DNA of 64,000 bases from Psychromonas marina (GCF_030161115.1 NZ_BSPQ01000013.1:186001-250000), one strand, 5' to 3'; shown: positions 16,223 through 25,256, counted from the first letter of the stretch. Numbers and translations are program-made. Notes: generated by a model from the letters alone, not told the origin.

Positions 16223-17734
16223 TTACTGCTCGTATGTTGCCATCATGGTAGTTGTATTTTTTTCTAGCATCTTCTTATATAAAGATTCACTTGTCGTTCG
16301 AGGAACAACATAACCATTAATATCGTTAAAGAAGGCTTTTTCCGCAACATCATTAGCTGGATCAGAAGAATATTCGCCAACTGTTACTAAGTCGATATTA
16401 TTAGACATAAGATATTTCACCGCATCAGTACTACCTGCATCAGTCGCCATTAAATTAAACTCTGCACGAATTAAAGTAGGATCAACAAGTGTAAATGTAC
16501 TGCTTTGTAAAACTACCGGATCTTCGTTCACTTCTGACAAGATAGTCTGCTTAGTGTAATTATTATTAGTACCAGACTCTTCTAAGCGAAGGTGCGTTCT
16601 CTGATAATTAAAATCGTTACTGTTAAAACTAGCATCGGTATCAATACAATGATTAGCTGCAATATTACAATTGCTAGTTACTGTCACATAATCAACAGAC
16701 CCCAACGTTGGTAATGTTGGAAAATCAAGATACGTTTCACCTGTTAATGCAATAAAACTTTCAAATGACCAGTTATCAGTGTCAACGGTACCAGAAAAAT
16801 AACCACTCCATGTGCTCACTTCATTACTATCAAAAGCAACGGTTAAAGTATCTGAATTATTATAGATTGGTTGCCAAAAGTAACTATTATTATTGTGAAC
16901 CGCTATCACACCACTCTTCTCATCTAAATCGATACTGTTGTTGTCATTAGACAAATAGATATCTTCCAACTCTAGCTCACTCAGTTTAGCACCATATACA
17001 TCCTCATCTTCATAAAGAAAACTTGGTTCAATAAATCCCCATTGTGAAAGAGCTATTTTTTGTTCAGTATTAGCATCATATTCGTCATATGCAGTAATAA
17101 GGATATCTCGTGCCCCGGGATATGGTGTATTAACAGGAATCGCGTAAGACGTTACCTGACCATTAATTGAATTTACGTTATAGCTACTTTGGTAATATTC
17201 AGTATCGACGGAGATTTGGGGAATATTAAGTTTGGCTTCTGTTGAATAAGTCTCTCGATAGTCATTACCCGTTACACAGGTATCTGTTTGTGTTTGTTTC
17301 ACATTCAGCACCAAATCAGTCATTAGCGATTTTTGAACACTGAACATATAACTTTCTTTGGTATTACTGCTAGGGGTAAACTCTTCTAATGTAACATAAC
17401 CGTTATCTGGTACATCGTCAGAATCAATCATCAATTGACCATTAGTAGTATTATCTGCTATGAACTGTTTGCTAATAGTACCATCTTCATTATGGTAGAT
17501 AATCTTAAAGTTTCTATCGGCAATATAAGCTGTTATTACCTCGCCTTGATTTAAGGCCGAGTCTGCATAGATAACGCAGGTCTCAGCAAGAGAGCCTACT
17601 GGCACAGATTTTAACTGTACAATCTGCCATTTGTATATTACTGGTTCGATCGGCGTTGGCGAAGAACCACCGCTTGAACCACAGCCGGCAATAAAAGCGG
17701 GGATGATCAGAGCGGCAAGAATGGTCTTGTTCAT
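16223..17734 (-). CDS. Large lipoprotein of unknown function
   Basis: 503 residues. Lipobox at IAGCGSSGGSS (Cys17) after a short hydrophobic signal. The mature part is Asn/Asp/Ser/Thr-rich, of low complexity, with no recognised domain. Cysteines at about 53, 134, 357 and 363 may form disulphides. Ser follows the lipidated Cys at +2 (no Asp), so outer-membrane sorting is expected under the Lol rule. It may be a surface structural or adhesin-like protein. An AAGGA-like site lies just before the ATG. Confidence 0.65.
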   Translation of the reverse strand: MNKTILAALIIPAFIAGCGSSGGSSPTPIEPVIYKWQIVQLKSVPVGSLAETCVIYADSALNQGEVITAYIADRNFKIIYHNEDGTISKQFIADNTTNGQLMIDSDDVPDNGYVTLEEFTPSSNTKESYMFSVQKSLMTDLVLNVKQTQTDTCVTGNDYRETYSTEAKLNIPQISVDTEYYQSSYNVNSINGQVTSYAIPVNTPYPGARDILITAYDEYDANTEQKIALSQWGFIEPSFLYEDEDVYGAKLSELELEDIYLSNDNNSIDLDEKSGVIAVHNNNSYFWQPIYNNSDTLTVAFDSNEVSTWSGYFSGTVDTDNWSFESFIALTGETYLDFPTLPTLGSVDYVTVTSNCNIAANHCIDTDASFNSNDFNYQRTHLRLEESGTNNNYTKQTILSEVNEDPVVLQSSTFTLVDPTLIRAEFNLMATDAGSTDAVKYLMSNNIDLVTVGEYSSDPANDVAEKAFFNDINGYVVPRTTSESLYKKMLEKNTTTMMATYEQ

Positions 17735-18221
17735 TAATTTAAATCCTTAAAAATCAAATTCGGTTTATCTTGTGAGCAGCAAAAATTCATAACCTACTAT
17801 TTATTCAACATAATTTTGTCACACTTGCCATTAATTCTGATGAAACGCCACTTTCATGACACTTTTCGGTTAATTAATAAACAAAAATAAATATGGATTA
17901 AAACGCTGCATGATTAATACAAATACAATGTAATTAAAGCAATAAACGCGCCAAATTTAATGACACTCAAAATTAGATGCTTTGATACTGCTATAACGAT
18001 TATTCAAATAGCGATAAAACCACCTATCACTTTGATATATAAAGCATACAAGGAATGGAATACATAATATAGAATGCAGAGGTTAGATTTATATAATTAA
18101 TGTTGGTAAATGAATAGATATTGATGTGTTTGTAGAAGAAACGAACGATGTCATTGATTAATAGTGTTAAATAGAGTTTTGCGATCTTTATGGCAGACGA
18201 CCATTTAATTTAGTTAGATTG
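17735..18221. other. Long AT-rich non-coding stretch
   Basis: About 490 bp between the lipoprotein start and the attC-like site. It includes the lipoprotein promoter. No gene, RNA or strong repeat seen. It marks the left boundary of the accessory region. Confidence 0.4.
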
Positions 18222-18297
18222 GTCTAACGATTCAACATTAGCGCTTTCGAGGCTAGAACTGAATCTAATCACGCTATTTTTTCCGAATGCGTATTAA
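18222..18297 (-). repeat. attC-like site after the SMR gene
   Basis: On the minus strand it runs from TTAATAC, which includes the SMR stop codon, to GTTAGAC, a perfect GTTRRRY core. The two ends pair imperfectly (TAA-CG-ATTC against GAAT-CG-TTA, with unpaired bases). An inner arm GATTCA...TGAATC encloses a second stem. The left core is degenerate. Confidence 0.5.
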
Positions 18298-18623
18298 TGC
18301 CCACCCGTTTTTGAAAATACATTAATCACGATAACGCCTAATACAATTAAAGCCATACCGATAACAGCAGCTAGATCAGGTATCTGTTTAAATAGGATGG
18401 CACTAATAGACGCGATTAATACAATGCCCAAACCTGCCCAAATAGCATAAGCGATACCCAGTGGTATCGTTTTTAGTACTAATGAGAGGAAATAAAATGC
18501 GAATGCATAACCGATAACACAAATAATACTTGCTGTGCTATTCGAAAAACCATCTGATTGTTTCAATGCGAGTGTAGCAATCACTTCTGACCCGATGGCC
18601 AACGCTAAATACCAATACCCCAT
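18294..18623 (-). CDS. Small multidrug resistance (SMR) family transporter
   Basis: 109 residues, four transmembrane helices, EmrE-like. The essential membrane glutamate is present (E13 in LAIGSEVIATLALK), and the helix 3-4 motifs GIAYAIWAGLGIVLIA and GMALIVLGVIVINVFS are intact. The protein exchanges protons for quaternary ammonium compounds or other cations as a dual-topology dimer. SMR genes (qac) are frequent integron cassettes, and an attC-like site containing this stop codon suggests the same here. GAAGGGA precedes the ATG. Confidence 0.88.
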   Translation of the reverse strand: MGYWYLALAIGSEVIATLALKQSDGFSNSTASIICVIGYAFAFYFLSLVLKTIPLGIAYAIWAGLGIVLIASISAILFKQIPDLAAVIGMALIVLGVIVINVFSKTGGH

Positions 18624-18756
18624 AATATCCCTTCACTATAAAATCGACTTTAATGCGCGAATGTATCATTTCAGCGTGAATGAGGTACATATTATTGAAT
18701 CAAATATTTCTATTTAATCTCACTATATCGATTTAATTATCCAGAATTAACATTAT

Positions 18757-19032
18757 TTATACATGAATTGCTTTATTTTCACGTATAAAAGCCGGGATTT
18801 CATATAGTTCATCGGTTCGTCCAGAAGCGGCAAGTGCTGCAATTTGACCTTTAGATTCACGGTTAATCACCTCTTGTATGTTTTCAAAGCTCACACCAAA
18901 AAAGCGGGAAGCTTTCATTAATCCATTAATGTATTGCTTCTTTTCATATTTTACTTGGCTATAGGTGCTAGGTATTTGGTAATAAAGATCTAACTCATTG
19001 CTTAAGTAACTCAAAAATTCTGACTGTTCCAT
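18757..19032 (-). CDS. Small protein of unknown function
   Basis: 91 residues from the ATG at 19032, behind GGAGAGGG. Highly charged and helical, with MEQSEFLSYLSNELDLYY at the N-terminus and KQYINGLMKASRFFGVSFENIQEVI in the middle, which reads like a small DNA- or protein-binding helical domain. No membrane segment and no cysteine. No family recognised. It lies within the accessory region, but no attC-like site could be seen at its end. Confidence 0.6.
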   Translation of the reverse strand: MEQSEFLSYLSNELDLYYQIPSTYSQVKYEKKQYINGLMKASRFFGVSFENIQEVINRESKGQIAALAASGRTDELYEIPAFIRENKAIHV

Positions 19033-19336
19033 CTGCCCTCTCCGAATATAAATCACTGTATCGGCAAGCCAATTAGCATGACTTGAAATGATTAAAGCGC
19101 GACTGGCGCTAAATGCTTAGTTTGATCACCATAATTTACCTTCAGTTAATATTCAATAATTTATTATATTTTGAATAACGAGTTGATTAAATTGCGTGAT
19201 GTGTCGATTTATTCGAAGTTGAAAAATGAAATGAGGGGGCTTTTGTTGCAAAAAATACTTACTGCCTAAGTACGGTATATATAGCAGGAAATACCGTTTA
19301 AGTAACAAGATAAACATATCATTATTGGATTTAGCC
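19033..19336. other. Non-coding interval with one hairpin
   Basis: 304 bp. Near the right end ACGGTAT (19272-19278) pairs with ATACCGT (19291-19297); weaker pairing (TTAC, TAA) extends the arms outward, 40 bp after the GNAT stop. It could be a terminator or a decayed attC; the GTTRRRY core is lacking. Confidence 0.4.
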
Positions 19337-19822
19337 TTATTTAGGTGTTAATTGATAACGCAGCAGGTACCCTACCTTTTCTTCTGAGTACAAACGATCC
19401 AGATAATCACCACCACACTTTTCGATCACTTTTCTTGAACCAATATTATCTTCAGCACAAGTAACAATCACCTTATCCTCGATAACATTATCGATAACCC
19501 ACTGCAACATTGTAGTTGCAACACCTTGGCCTCTTGCTTTGGGTGAGGTTTCATAACCAATATGGCCTATCTCGCCCCTAATATAATCATTCGTACCATG
19601 ACGTACTCTGATTGAACCAACAATAATGTCAGACTCAAAGCACAAATACATCGACATCGGCGGCCATCCTTCAGGAAGTCCTTTACCCTGTGAATACCTG
19701 ATTCTTTTAATTAAGTACGATTCATAATCACCATGATATAAATCTAAACCACTTGTAACACACTCATTAAAATAGCGTTCAAAAGCGTTAAGGTGCTTGA
19801 TGTTCACCTCCCTGATGTTCAC
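19337..19822 (-). CDS. GNAT-family N-acetyltransferase
   Basis: 161 residues. The acetyl-CoA pyrophosphate loop is GYETSPKARGQGVATTML near 92-108 (Q/R-x-x-G-x-A type), followed by VIVTCAEDNIGSRKVIEKCGG, which is typical of the fold. The substrate is unknown. The start lies 5 nt downstream of the HD-domain gene stop, so the two form a two-gene unit, possibly one cassette. Confidence 0.82.
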   Translation of the reverse strand: MNIREVNIKHLNAFERYFNECVTSGLDLYHGDYESYLIKRIRYSQGKGLPEGWPPMSMYLCFESDIIVGSIRVRHGTNDYIRGEIGHIGYETSPKARGQGVATTMLQWVIDNVIEDKVIVTCAEDNIGSRKVIEKCGGDYLDRLYSEEKVGYLLRYQLTPK

Positions 19823-19827
19823 AGTAT

Positions 19828-20460
19828 TCAGACCTCAGCCCCCAACTGACGAAGATACTCACGCATAAATTCAGTACGGCGCTGTGCCTCAATAGTTGCT
19901 GAATCTGTATTCATGGTATCAGCGAGTTTAAACAACTTATTATAGAAATGATCAATGCTATAAGCGCGATCATCCATTTCACGATGTTCACAGAAAGGAT
20001 CTTCATCGTTATACAGTGCCAGCCCAAGCGAACAACCAACTTGTAAACAGCGTGCAATACCAATCGCACCTAAGGCATCAAGACGATCTGCATCTTGGAC
20101 AATTTTGGCTTCTACTGTTTCAGGTTTGATATTGGCACTATAGCTATGGGTAATAATCGCATGGGAAATCTGCTCATAAAATTCACTCGGATAATCAATT
20201 GAGGTTAAGAATTCAATCGCTTTTTTAGCCGCCAATGTTGAACTTTGCGCTCTGTCAGGATGGTTTTTCGGAAATGATACACAGTCATGCAGATAAGCAG
20301 CAGGAATAACAACCTCATTACAGGCCTTTTCATCTTCACATAACTGTTTGGCTGTTTTAACCACACGCAGCAGATGACTCATGTCATGCGCTTGATCCTG
20401 TGTCATCTGCTCTTTAACAAACAGCTGAATTTTATTCTCAAATTGTTCAGTTAGTTGCAA
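19828..20460 (-). CDS. HD-domain phosphohydrolase (YedJ-like)
   Basis: 210 residues. Metal-binding HD-domain motifs: H in AHDMSHLLRVV (H-D-x-x-H near 24-29), HD in AAYLHDCVSF near 58-59, and D in VQDADRLDALGAIG near 122-125. Members hydrolyse nucleotides or other phosphoesters; E. coli YedJ is the nearest style and has no firm role. It forms a pair with the downstream GNAT gene. Confidence 0.82.
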   Translation of the reverse strand: MQLTEQFENKIQLFVKEQMTQDQAHDMSHLLRVVKTAKQLCEDEKACNEVVIPAAYLHDCVSFPKNHPDRAQSSTLAAKKAIEFLTSIDYPSEFYEQISHAIITHSYSANIKPETVEAKIVQDADRLDALGAIGIARCLQVGCSLGLALYNDEDPFCEHREMDDRAYSIDHFYNKLFKLADTMNTDSATIEAQRRTEFMREYLRQLGAEV

Positions 20461-20827
20461 TTAAAAACTCCACATTATTACTTAATAAAATTTGTTAATA
20501 TTTATAATAACAGCGTGTCGCTAAGCTCGTTAGTTAAATTATTTACGCCCTCATAACGTCTATTATAAAACTCACCATTATTACTCTACCTTATGTCACT
20601 ATCGCAAGATCAACCTACTATTTTGGCGTGCTGGTTAACAACAAAATAGTATCACTGTGCAGCACATTCTGAATTTATTATCGTAGTCTCCCATCAGCCT
20701 GAAACTTAATATGTGATTTAGTTCATTAGATATAGACAAATCGATTAATCGTGTGGAAATAGCGACTTATTATATAAATCCACATCATTAAAAATATGCG
20801 TAATAAATATTTTTGTATTTTCAACAT
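20461..20827. other. Non-coding interval, nothing firm
   Basis: 367 bp between the ABM gene stop and the HD gene start. It must carry the HD-GNAT promoter. A GTTATTA-like core near 20508 is too degenerate to be called an attC. Confidence 0.4.
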
Positions 20828-21121
20828 TTATAGGTTGTATTTATACTCTCGTTTTATCTCGACCACTTGCACAATGTAGGATTCGTACCATTTAGCACGG
20901 CCAAGATCTTGTGCCAAAGTATGCTCCGCATCACTCTTCCATCGTTTAATTGCCAACTCACTTTGCCAATAAGAGATTGCGATCTCTTGATCGCCTTCAG
21001 TAACGGCAACAAAATCGAGACAGCCGTACTTTTCAAATGCAAGATCGCGCATTTTAGTAACGGTTTCAATGTACTGTGAATCCTGAACACCCGGCTTTGC
21101 TCTGAATATAACTGCAAACAT
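20828..21121 (-). CDS. Antibiotic biosynthesis monooxygenase (ABM) domain protein
   Basis: 97 residues starting MFAVIFRAKPGVQDSQYIE, after AAGGAGCG. The dimeric alpha+beta ferredoxin-like ABM fold is recognisable from the N-terminal strand, the KYGCLDFVAVTEGDQEIAISYWQS strand pair and the WKSDAEHTLAQDLGRAKWYESYIVQV helix-strand end. Similar small proteins are heme- or quinone-linked oxygenases or have no known role. The ATG shares one base with the stop of the DUF1272 gene (TAATG), indicating translational coupling. Confidence 0.82.
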   Translation of the reverse strand: MFAVIFRAKPGVQDSQYIETVTKMRDLAFEKYGCLDFVAVTEGDQEIAISYWQSELAIKRWKSDAEHTLAQDLGRAKWYESYIVQVVEIKREYKYNL

Positions 21122-21384
21122 TAACGCTCCTTGATATCTGTATTGGGTAAGCAACCATGCGTTTTTAATACACGTTTACTTGATGCGGGATTATATTTTA
21201 GAGCCTCAATAGTTCTAATAGGTCGTTCAACTAAATTTCCTGAACAATTTGGACACACAAAGTTTAATGTGGATTCAGCGCAAGTTCTGCAAAATGTACA
21301 CTCAAAGCTACAGATTAAAGCTTCTGCAGAGTCAGAAGGTAAATCTTTATCGCAACATTCACAATTAGGTCTTAATGCTAACAT
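21121..21384 (-). CDS. DUF1272 cysteine-rich zinc-ribbon-like protein
   Basis: 87 residues. Nine cysteines lie in the first half, in the pattern C-x-x-C (CECCDKD), C-S-F-E-C-T-F-C-x-x-C and C-P-N-C, typical of DUF1272. It probably binds one or two zinc ions. Function unknown. It overlaps the start of the ABM gene by one base, and the pair is a recurring arrangement worth noting. GGAG lies before the ATG. Confidence 0.8.
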   Translation of the reverse strand: MLALRPNCECCDKDLPSDSAEALICSFECTFCRTCAESTLNFVCPNCSGNLVERPIRTIEALKYNPASSKRVLKTHGCLPNTDIKER

Positions 21385-21566
21385 TTATTACTCCATAAAA
21401 TAGGATATATGTATTTTTAAGGTACCTCCCCAGGTCACACTTCCCCCTAGAGACAGCAGATCGAATGATAAATACTTGACGCACACATTATAAAAAAATT
21501 AAAATTACTTTTATTTTGGTTTTTTGTTGATATTATCATTACCCTTTTAAAGTAGAAAGGATTCAA

Positions 21567-23105
21567 ATGAAATTAACAAAAGTATCAACGGCAATTGCAC
21601 TAAGCTTCACTCTGGCTGGCTGTGGTGATTCTAATTCTAATGCCTCCACTGAAACAAATACCCAGCCGGATACAACAACCCCACCAGCAGAGATGATTAC
21701 CTATCAAGAAATAGATGGTCAACTTGTTGTCCCTCTCGTACTCACTGAGACTGTAGCAACTATTAGTACTCGAGCTGCAACAAATAATATTACTGTTGAT
21801 TGTCCAAATGTACCAACGGGTTACATGCCTCTCAATGATGCAGCAGTGGAACTACATGATGCATTGGGCGATAATATTCAGGATGCCATTACCACCGACG
21901 AATGTGGTGAATTCACTTTCGTTGTTGACGAAACATTGGTTAGCAATATTAAAAATATCATTGCGAAGAAACAAGGGTACAAAAATATCATTAGTGATAT
22001 CGATAACTTCCTAGCAGATAATGCTGCTAAAGTTGTTTCAACAATTGAAAGCGGTGCCAATTATGAAATTTCTTCTCTGAAAAAAAGTAATGAGCAAAGT
22101 GTTAACTTTATAATTACTGATAGTGTCTCTAATAAAGCGGTGATTGGTTTACCAAGTTCAGCCTTTATTTTTACATTAGCAGACACTGAATTAAGCAATA
22201 TTATTATCGTCGGATCACAAAACACTTCAGAGAATTTTGCCTCTGTCGCCGTTACACTGGATGCAAGTGGCTCGATGGGTGAAGAGGTTAGAGATGAAAA
22301 TAACGAACTAATTCTTGCACCTGATGGCGAGTCACACACGCGCTATAGTTTAGTAGCTGAAGCGGCACATGATTTAATTGACATGACCAAAGCAAATGAC
22401 CCTGCATCCGAGTTTTCGTTAACACTCTTTTCATGGGATATATTCCCGATGACAGATACTGTTATTGAAGAACAATTAGCACTATACGATATAGATGAAA
22501 ATGCACTAACTTACTCAATAAATAGTGCAACAAACTTCATCAAAGAACAAAGCACTCTGCACACATTAATTGATTTATATAACCCAACCTCTGCTCTATA
22601 TAATCCTTCTTATGGCACTAAAACAGATCGCCATGCAGACAGAATAGATAATATTGCGAGGTCATCTTATTACCCGTTTGGTGGATCAACTGCTTTCTAT
22701 GACAGTATCGATTCAGCAATAGAGCAACTCATTGCAGCTAACGTATCAAAACCAATGATAATCGCTTTAACAGATGGCGATGATAATGCTTCTGATACGA
22801 CTGTGGATGATATTATTACTAAAGCCAATCAGTATAATATTCCGGTAAATATCATTGGTGCTGGTGATGGTTTAAGCGATTATGCTATTGAAGTAATGAA
22901 AAAAATTACTGATGAAACAGATAGTAGCTATTTCGATGTTACTGATCTTACTGAGCTAGGTAGCTTTTTATCAGGCATATCAACGCGTGTCACGTTTAAT
23001 TATGATGCTGAATTAAAAACTGATCTTGTAACGGGTGAAACCTTGAATATCGAATTAAAAGTGGGCGATGAGATTGTCGCGAGTCGTGAGCTATTGATTC
23101 CTTAA
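21567..23105 (+). CDS. Lipoprotein with von Willebrand factor A domain
   Basis: 512 residues. Signal peptide and lipobox LAGCGDS (Cys20). A Thr-rich linker follows, then a carboxypeptidase-regulatory-like region near 80-140 (PLNDAAVELHDALGD). A VWA domain spans about 225-470 with the MIDAS motif LDASGSMGE and later ALTDGDDNASD. The only clear plus-strand gene between the lipoprotein and the integrase, so it runs against the array. AGAAAGGA precedes the ATG. It probably binds a protein ligand at the cell envelope through a divalent cation; the ligand is unknown. Confidence 0.82.
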   Translation: MKLTKVSTAIALSFTLAGCGDSNSNASTETNTQPDTTTPPAEMITYQEIDGQLVVPLVLTETVATISTRAATNNITVDCPNVPTGYMPLNDAAVELHDALGDNIQDAITTDECGEFTFVVDETLVSNIKNIIAKKQGYKNIISDIDNFLADNAAKVVSTIESGANYEISSLKKSNEQSVNFIITDSVSNKAVIGLPSSAFIFTLADTELSNIIIVGSQNTSENFASVAVTLDASGSMGEEVRDENNELILAPDGESHTRYSLVAEAAHDLIDMTKANDPASEFSLTLFSWDIFPMTDTVIEEQLALYDIDENALTYSINSATNFIKEQSTLHTLIDLYNPTSALYNPSYGTKTDRHADRIDNIARSSYYPFGGSTAFYDSIDSAIEQLIAANVSKPMIIALTDGDDNASDTTVDDIITKANQYNIPVNIIGAGDGLSDYAIEVMKKITDETDSSYFDVTDLTELGSFLSGISTRVTFNYDAELKTDLVTGETLNIELKVGDEIVASRELLIP

Positions 23106-23114
23106 AAATGGACT

Positions 23115-23148
23115 GCCAGTAATAGCAAAATAAAATGCGATTACTGGC
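23115..23148. terminator. Terminator-like hairpin after the VWA lipoprotein gene
   Basis: GCCAGTAAT pairs with ATTACTGGC, with an AT-rich loop of 16 nt, starting 9 bp after the stop. No strong T tract on either strand. Confidence 0.5.
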
Positions 23149-23222
23149 AACAGCGCTAATCATAAATTAATAATGAATCATTAAAACAAGTAGATTTTAT
23201 TGTTATTCTAACCGGTATTAAA

Positions 23223-23696
23223 TTATGAAAATGTCTGGCGCATTTTTCGTCCGCCAACAGGATTCAGGCCATTTTTCTGATAGAAGTTTAATGTGCGTTC
23301 AAATTCAGGTAAAGGCGGTGTACATAATTCAATACATGACCAATGATGCTGATTAGCATAGGTCTTTACTTGCTCAATCAACCTTGAACCAACCCCAGAG
23401 TCTCTATAATCAGGCGTAACATAAAACTCTTGAATCACCCCAACTTTGCCACCAGCATATAAAGCAACCGTTTCTGTCATGGTCACAATCGCTATCGGTG
23501 TTTGATTTTGACGAGCAATAATAGCGGCATATTGCCCCTCACTGATTAATGCCTGACATCGCTTAATCGTGCTATGTAGATCAATCTCAAAATGGGTCGC
23601 AACGGTTAGTTCAGATATTTCTGTCGTCAGATCGACGACAAAAGTAGCAATTAGTTCAGCATCATCAATAGTGGCTTCTCTAAAGTTAATATCCAT
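23223..23696 (-). CDS. GNAT-family N-acetyltransferase
   Basis: 157 residues from the ATG at 23696 behind GAGAGGG; a TTG four codons upstream lacks a site. The acetyl-CoA loop is YVTPDYRDSGVGSRLIEQ near 92-108, with the preceding strand VGVIQEFYV, and the C-terminal GLNPVGGRKM. Substrate unknown. On the minus strand a GTTAAGT core (23729-23723) lies 27 nt before the ATG, like the left boundary of a cassette, although no complete attC could be delimited. Confidence 0.8.
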   Translation of the reverse strand: MDINFREATIDDAELIATFVVDLTTEISELTVATHFEIDLHSTIKRCQALISEGQYAAIIARQNQTPIAIVTMTETVALYAGGKVGVIQEFYVTPDYRDSGVGSRLIEQVKTYANQHHWSCIELCTPPLPEFERTLNFYQKNGLNPVGGRKMRQTFS

Positions 23697-23738
23697 ATAC
23701 CCTCTCAAGGTTCTCTGTAAACACTTAACACTGAGTAA

Positions 23739-24350
23739 CTACTTTTTAGCCAAATTTATTGCGTCTTCAACTTTTTGCCTATGATTTTGTTTCCATTCAG
23801 CAAGTGTCATTCGCGCTTCAGTATCGGCTTTTTTTAACGCAGCTGAAAACACATTTTCTTTATCTAACTTCGGAATAACAACAATCCCCTCTGCGTCGGC
23901 AACAATAATGTCACCTGTAGACACTTTAACCCCACCACAGGTGATCGGGTTTCCTAATTCAAAGTACTGTTCTTTTTTGCCCGGAACAGGAAAAACACCT
24001 TTTGCAAACACAGGGAATTTCATCTCTTCGATTTCACCCAAATCTCGAATAACACCATCAACAATAAAACCTTTAATACCTCGTTGTTTGGCGATAGCGC
24101 ATACATTGCCCCCAGCGACTGCATTTTTGCAATCAACGCCATCTATCACCAAAATAGATCCTTTAGGTGCTTCATAAATAGCGGAGTGCAGCATTAAATT
24201 GTCACCAGATGCTAATTGCACCGTGTATGCTTCACCAAAAATACTCGGCATTCCAAGCCATAGTGGACGAATAGAGAAATCAACAAAGTGATCTCGACTT
24301 AATATGTTGCCGTAATCAGTTGTTACCAATTGAGAAAAATTATGTTCCAT
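23739..24350 (-). CDS. RraA-family protein (HMG/CHA aldolase-like)
   Basis: 203 residues. The core motif AVAGGNVCAIAKQRGIKGFIVDGVIRDLGEI near 78-108 provides the G-x(20)-R-D active-site pattern of the RraA / 4-hydroxy-4-methyl-2-oxoglutarate aldolase fold (Arg and Asp in GVIRDLG). The family contains class II aldolases of protocatechuate catabolism and RraA, an inhibitor of RNase E. No catabolic gene is adjacent. The C-terminal KKADTEARMTLAEWKQNH helix is longer than in E. coli RraA and fits the aldolase-like branch. Confidence 0.75.
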   Translation of the reverse strand: MEHNFSQLVTTDYGNILSRDHFVDFSIRPLWLGMPSIFGEAYTVQLASGDNLMLHSAIYEAPKGSILVIDGVDCKNAVAGGNVCAIAKQRGIKGFIVDGVIRDLGEIEEMKFPVFAKGVFPVPGKKEQYFELGNPITCGGVKVSTGDIIVADAEGIVVIPKLDKENVFSAALKKADTEARMTLAEWKQNHRQKVEDAINLAKK

Positions 24351-24434
24351 CTCTATTCTCCATAATGAATAAAAAAATAATTATTGCGCAACGGACTAAA
24401 GCCAACGTTTAAATTCCATTTACAATTGTGTTCT

Positions 24435-24653
24435 CTACAAACCAGCTTCAACCATCTCTTTAATTTTATAAGCTTTCACAAAATGATCTAATTGATGGGT
24501 TTGAATCCACCACGTTGCCACTTCCATCAACAGTTCAGGATTGTCATTTTTATTGGCAAAAAAAGCATAAAACGACAAGCCGACATTGTTACCTTTCGTG
24601 TCGATCTTTTTATTACAAACGTCGATTATTTTTGTTCTTAATGTTTCTCTCAT
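24435..24653 (-). CDS. Small DUF6500-like protein
   Basis: 72 residues: MRETLRTKIIDVCNKKI, NVGLSFYAFFANKNDNPELLMEVATWWIQTHQLDHF. The strongly conserved-looking NVGLSFYAFFANKND core matches what I know as DUF6500; recall is moderate. No known function. Such short single-domain genes are common in integron arrays. Confidence 0.6.
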   Translation of the reverse strand: MRETLRTKIIDVCNKKIDTKGNNVGLSFYAFFANKNDNPELLMEVATWWIQTHQLDHFVKAYKIKEMVEAGL

Positions 24654-24727
24654 AAATTTTGAATACCGCTTTTAATATGTATAAAGGTTTGTTACAGGCT
24701 AATAATTATAACCTCTATACTATCCCG

Positions 24728-25241
24728 TTAATTAGCTTGTAAGGTTAAATTTTGAATAGCATGCTGAATATTTCTGTTAATGCCGCCTAAATCTGCTTCG
24801 CTTTGAACTGATAAATAAGTAAAACCTTTAAATTCAAGATGCAAATAAGTTGCAGTCATTTCGAACGGTGTGACAAAGCAAGTCGGTAGCTCTTTATCAA
24901 AACCAGTTGCTATAATAGAGCATTGCTTTCCTTTTAACTTACGTCCAAGCTCTTTTTCTATCGTTAGAAGATCAGATAAACGATCAAAAAAAACCTTTAA
25001 TTGCCCTGACATTGAATACCAATAAACTGGTGATGCAAATACAATATGTATCAAAACATGTTAACTCATTTATTAAGGGGATAAATGCATCTCCTCTATT
25101 CTGATGCTCATAATCAAAAAAAGAAAATTTATAATCTGAAAGATCAAATACCTGAGCATCGGATTCAGCGACAAATGCATCAACCAACAACCGTGTATTT
25201 CCATCTGATTTTGATGTGCCTAAAACGACAGCGATTCGCAC
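24728..25241 (-). pseudogene. NAD(P)H-dependent FMN reductase / flavodoxin-like, frameshifted
   Basis: The gene begins at GTG 25241 (AGGAG upstream) as VRIAVVLGTSKSDGNTRLL, the phosphate-binding loop of the flavodoxin fold. After ...INELTCFDT the reading frame breaks near 25040-25046. The expected IVFASPVYWYSMSG (FMN ring loop) continues in the next frame to a stop at 24728. One surplus base, in the ATACATATTG area, would restore one continuous protein of about 170 residues. It could be real decay or a sequencing error. It lies directly after a GTTAGGT attC core, so it is cassette-like. Confidence 0.75.
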
Positions 25242-25256
25242 TGTTTTACTCCTATT

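Noticed and set aside
19272-19297. ACGGTAT/ATACCGT hairpin as an attC
   Set aside because: No GTTRRRY core next to it; could equally be a terminator.
21131-21403. Plus-strand 90-residue frame opposite DUF1272
   Set aside because: The minus-strand DUF1272 cysteine pattern is unmistakable; this frame is its shadow.
23723-23729. ACTTAAC/GTTAAGT as proof of an attC after RraA
   Set aside because: The core is perfect, but only 9 bp separate it from the RraA stop codon and no paired partner box was found; kept only as a hint.
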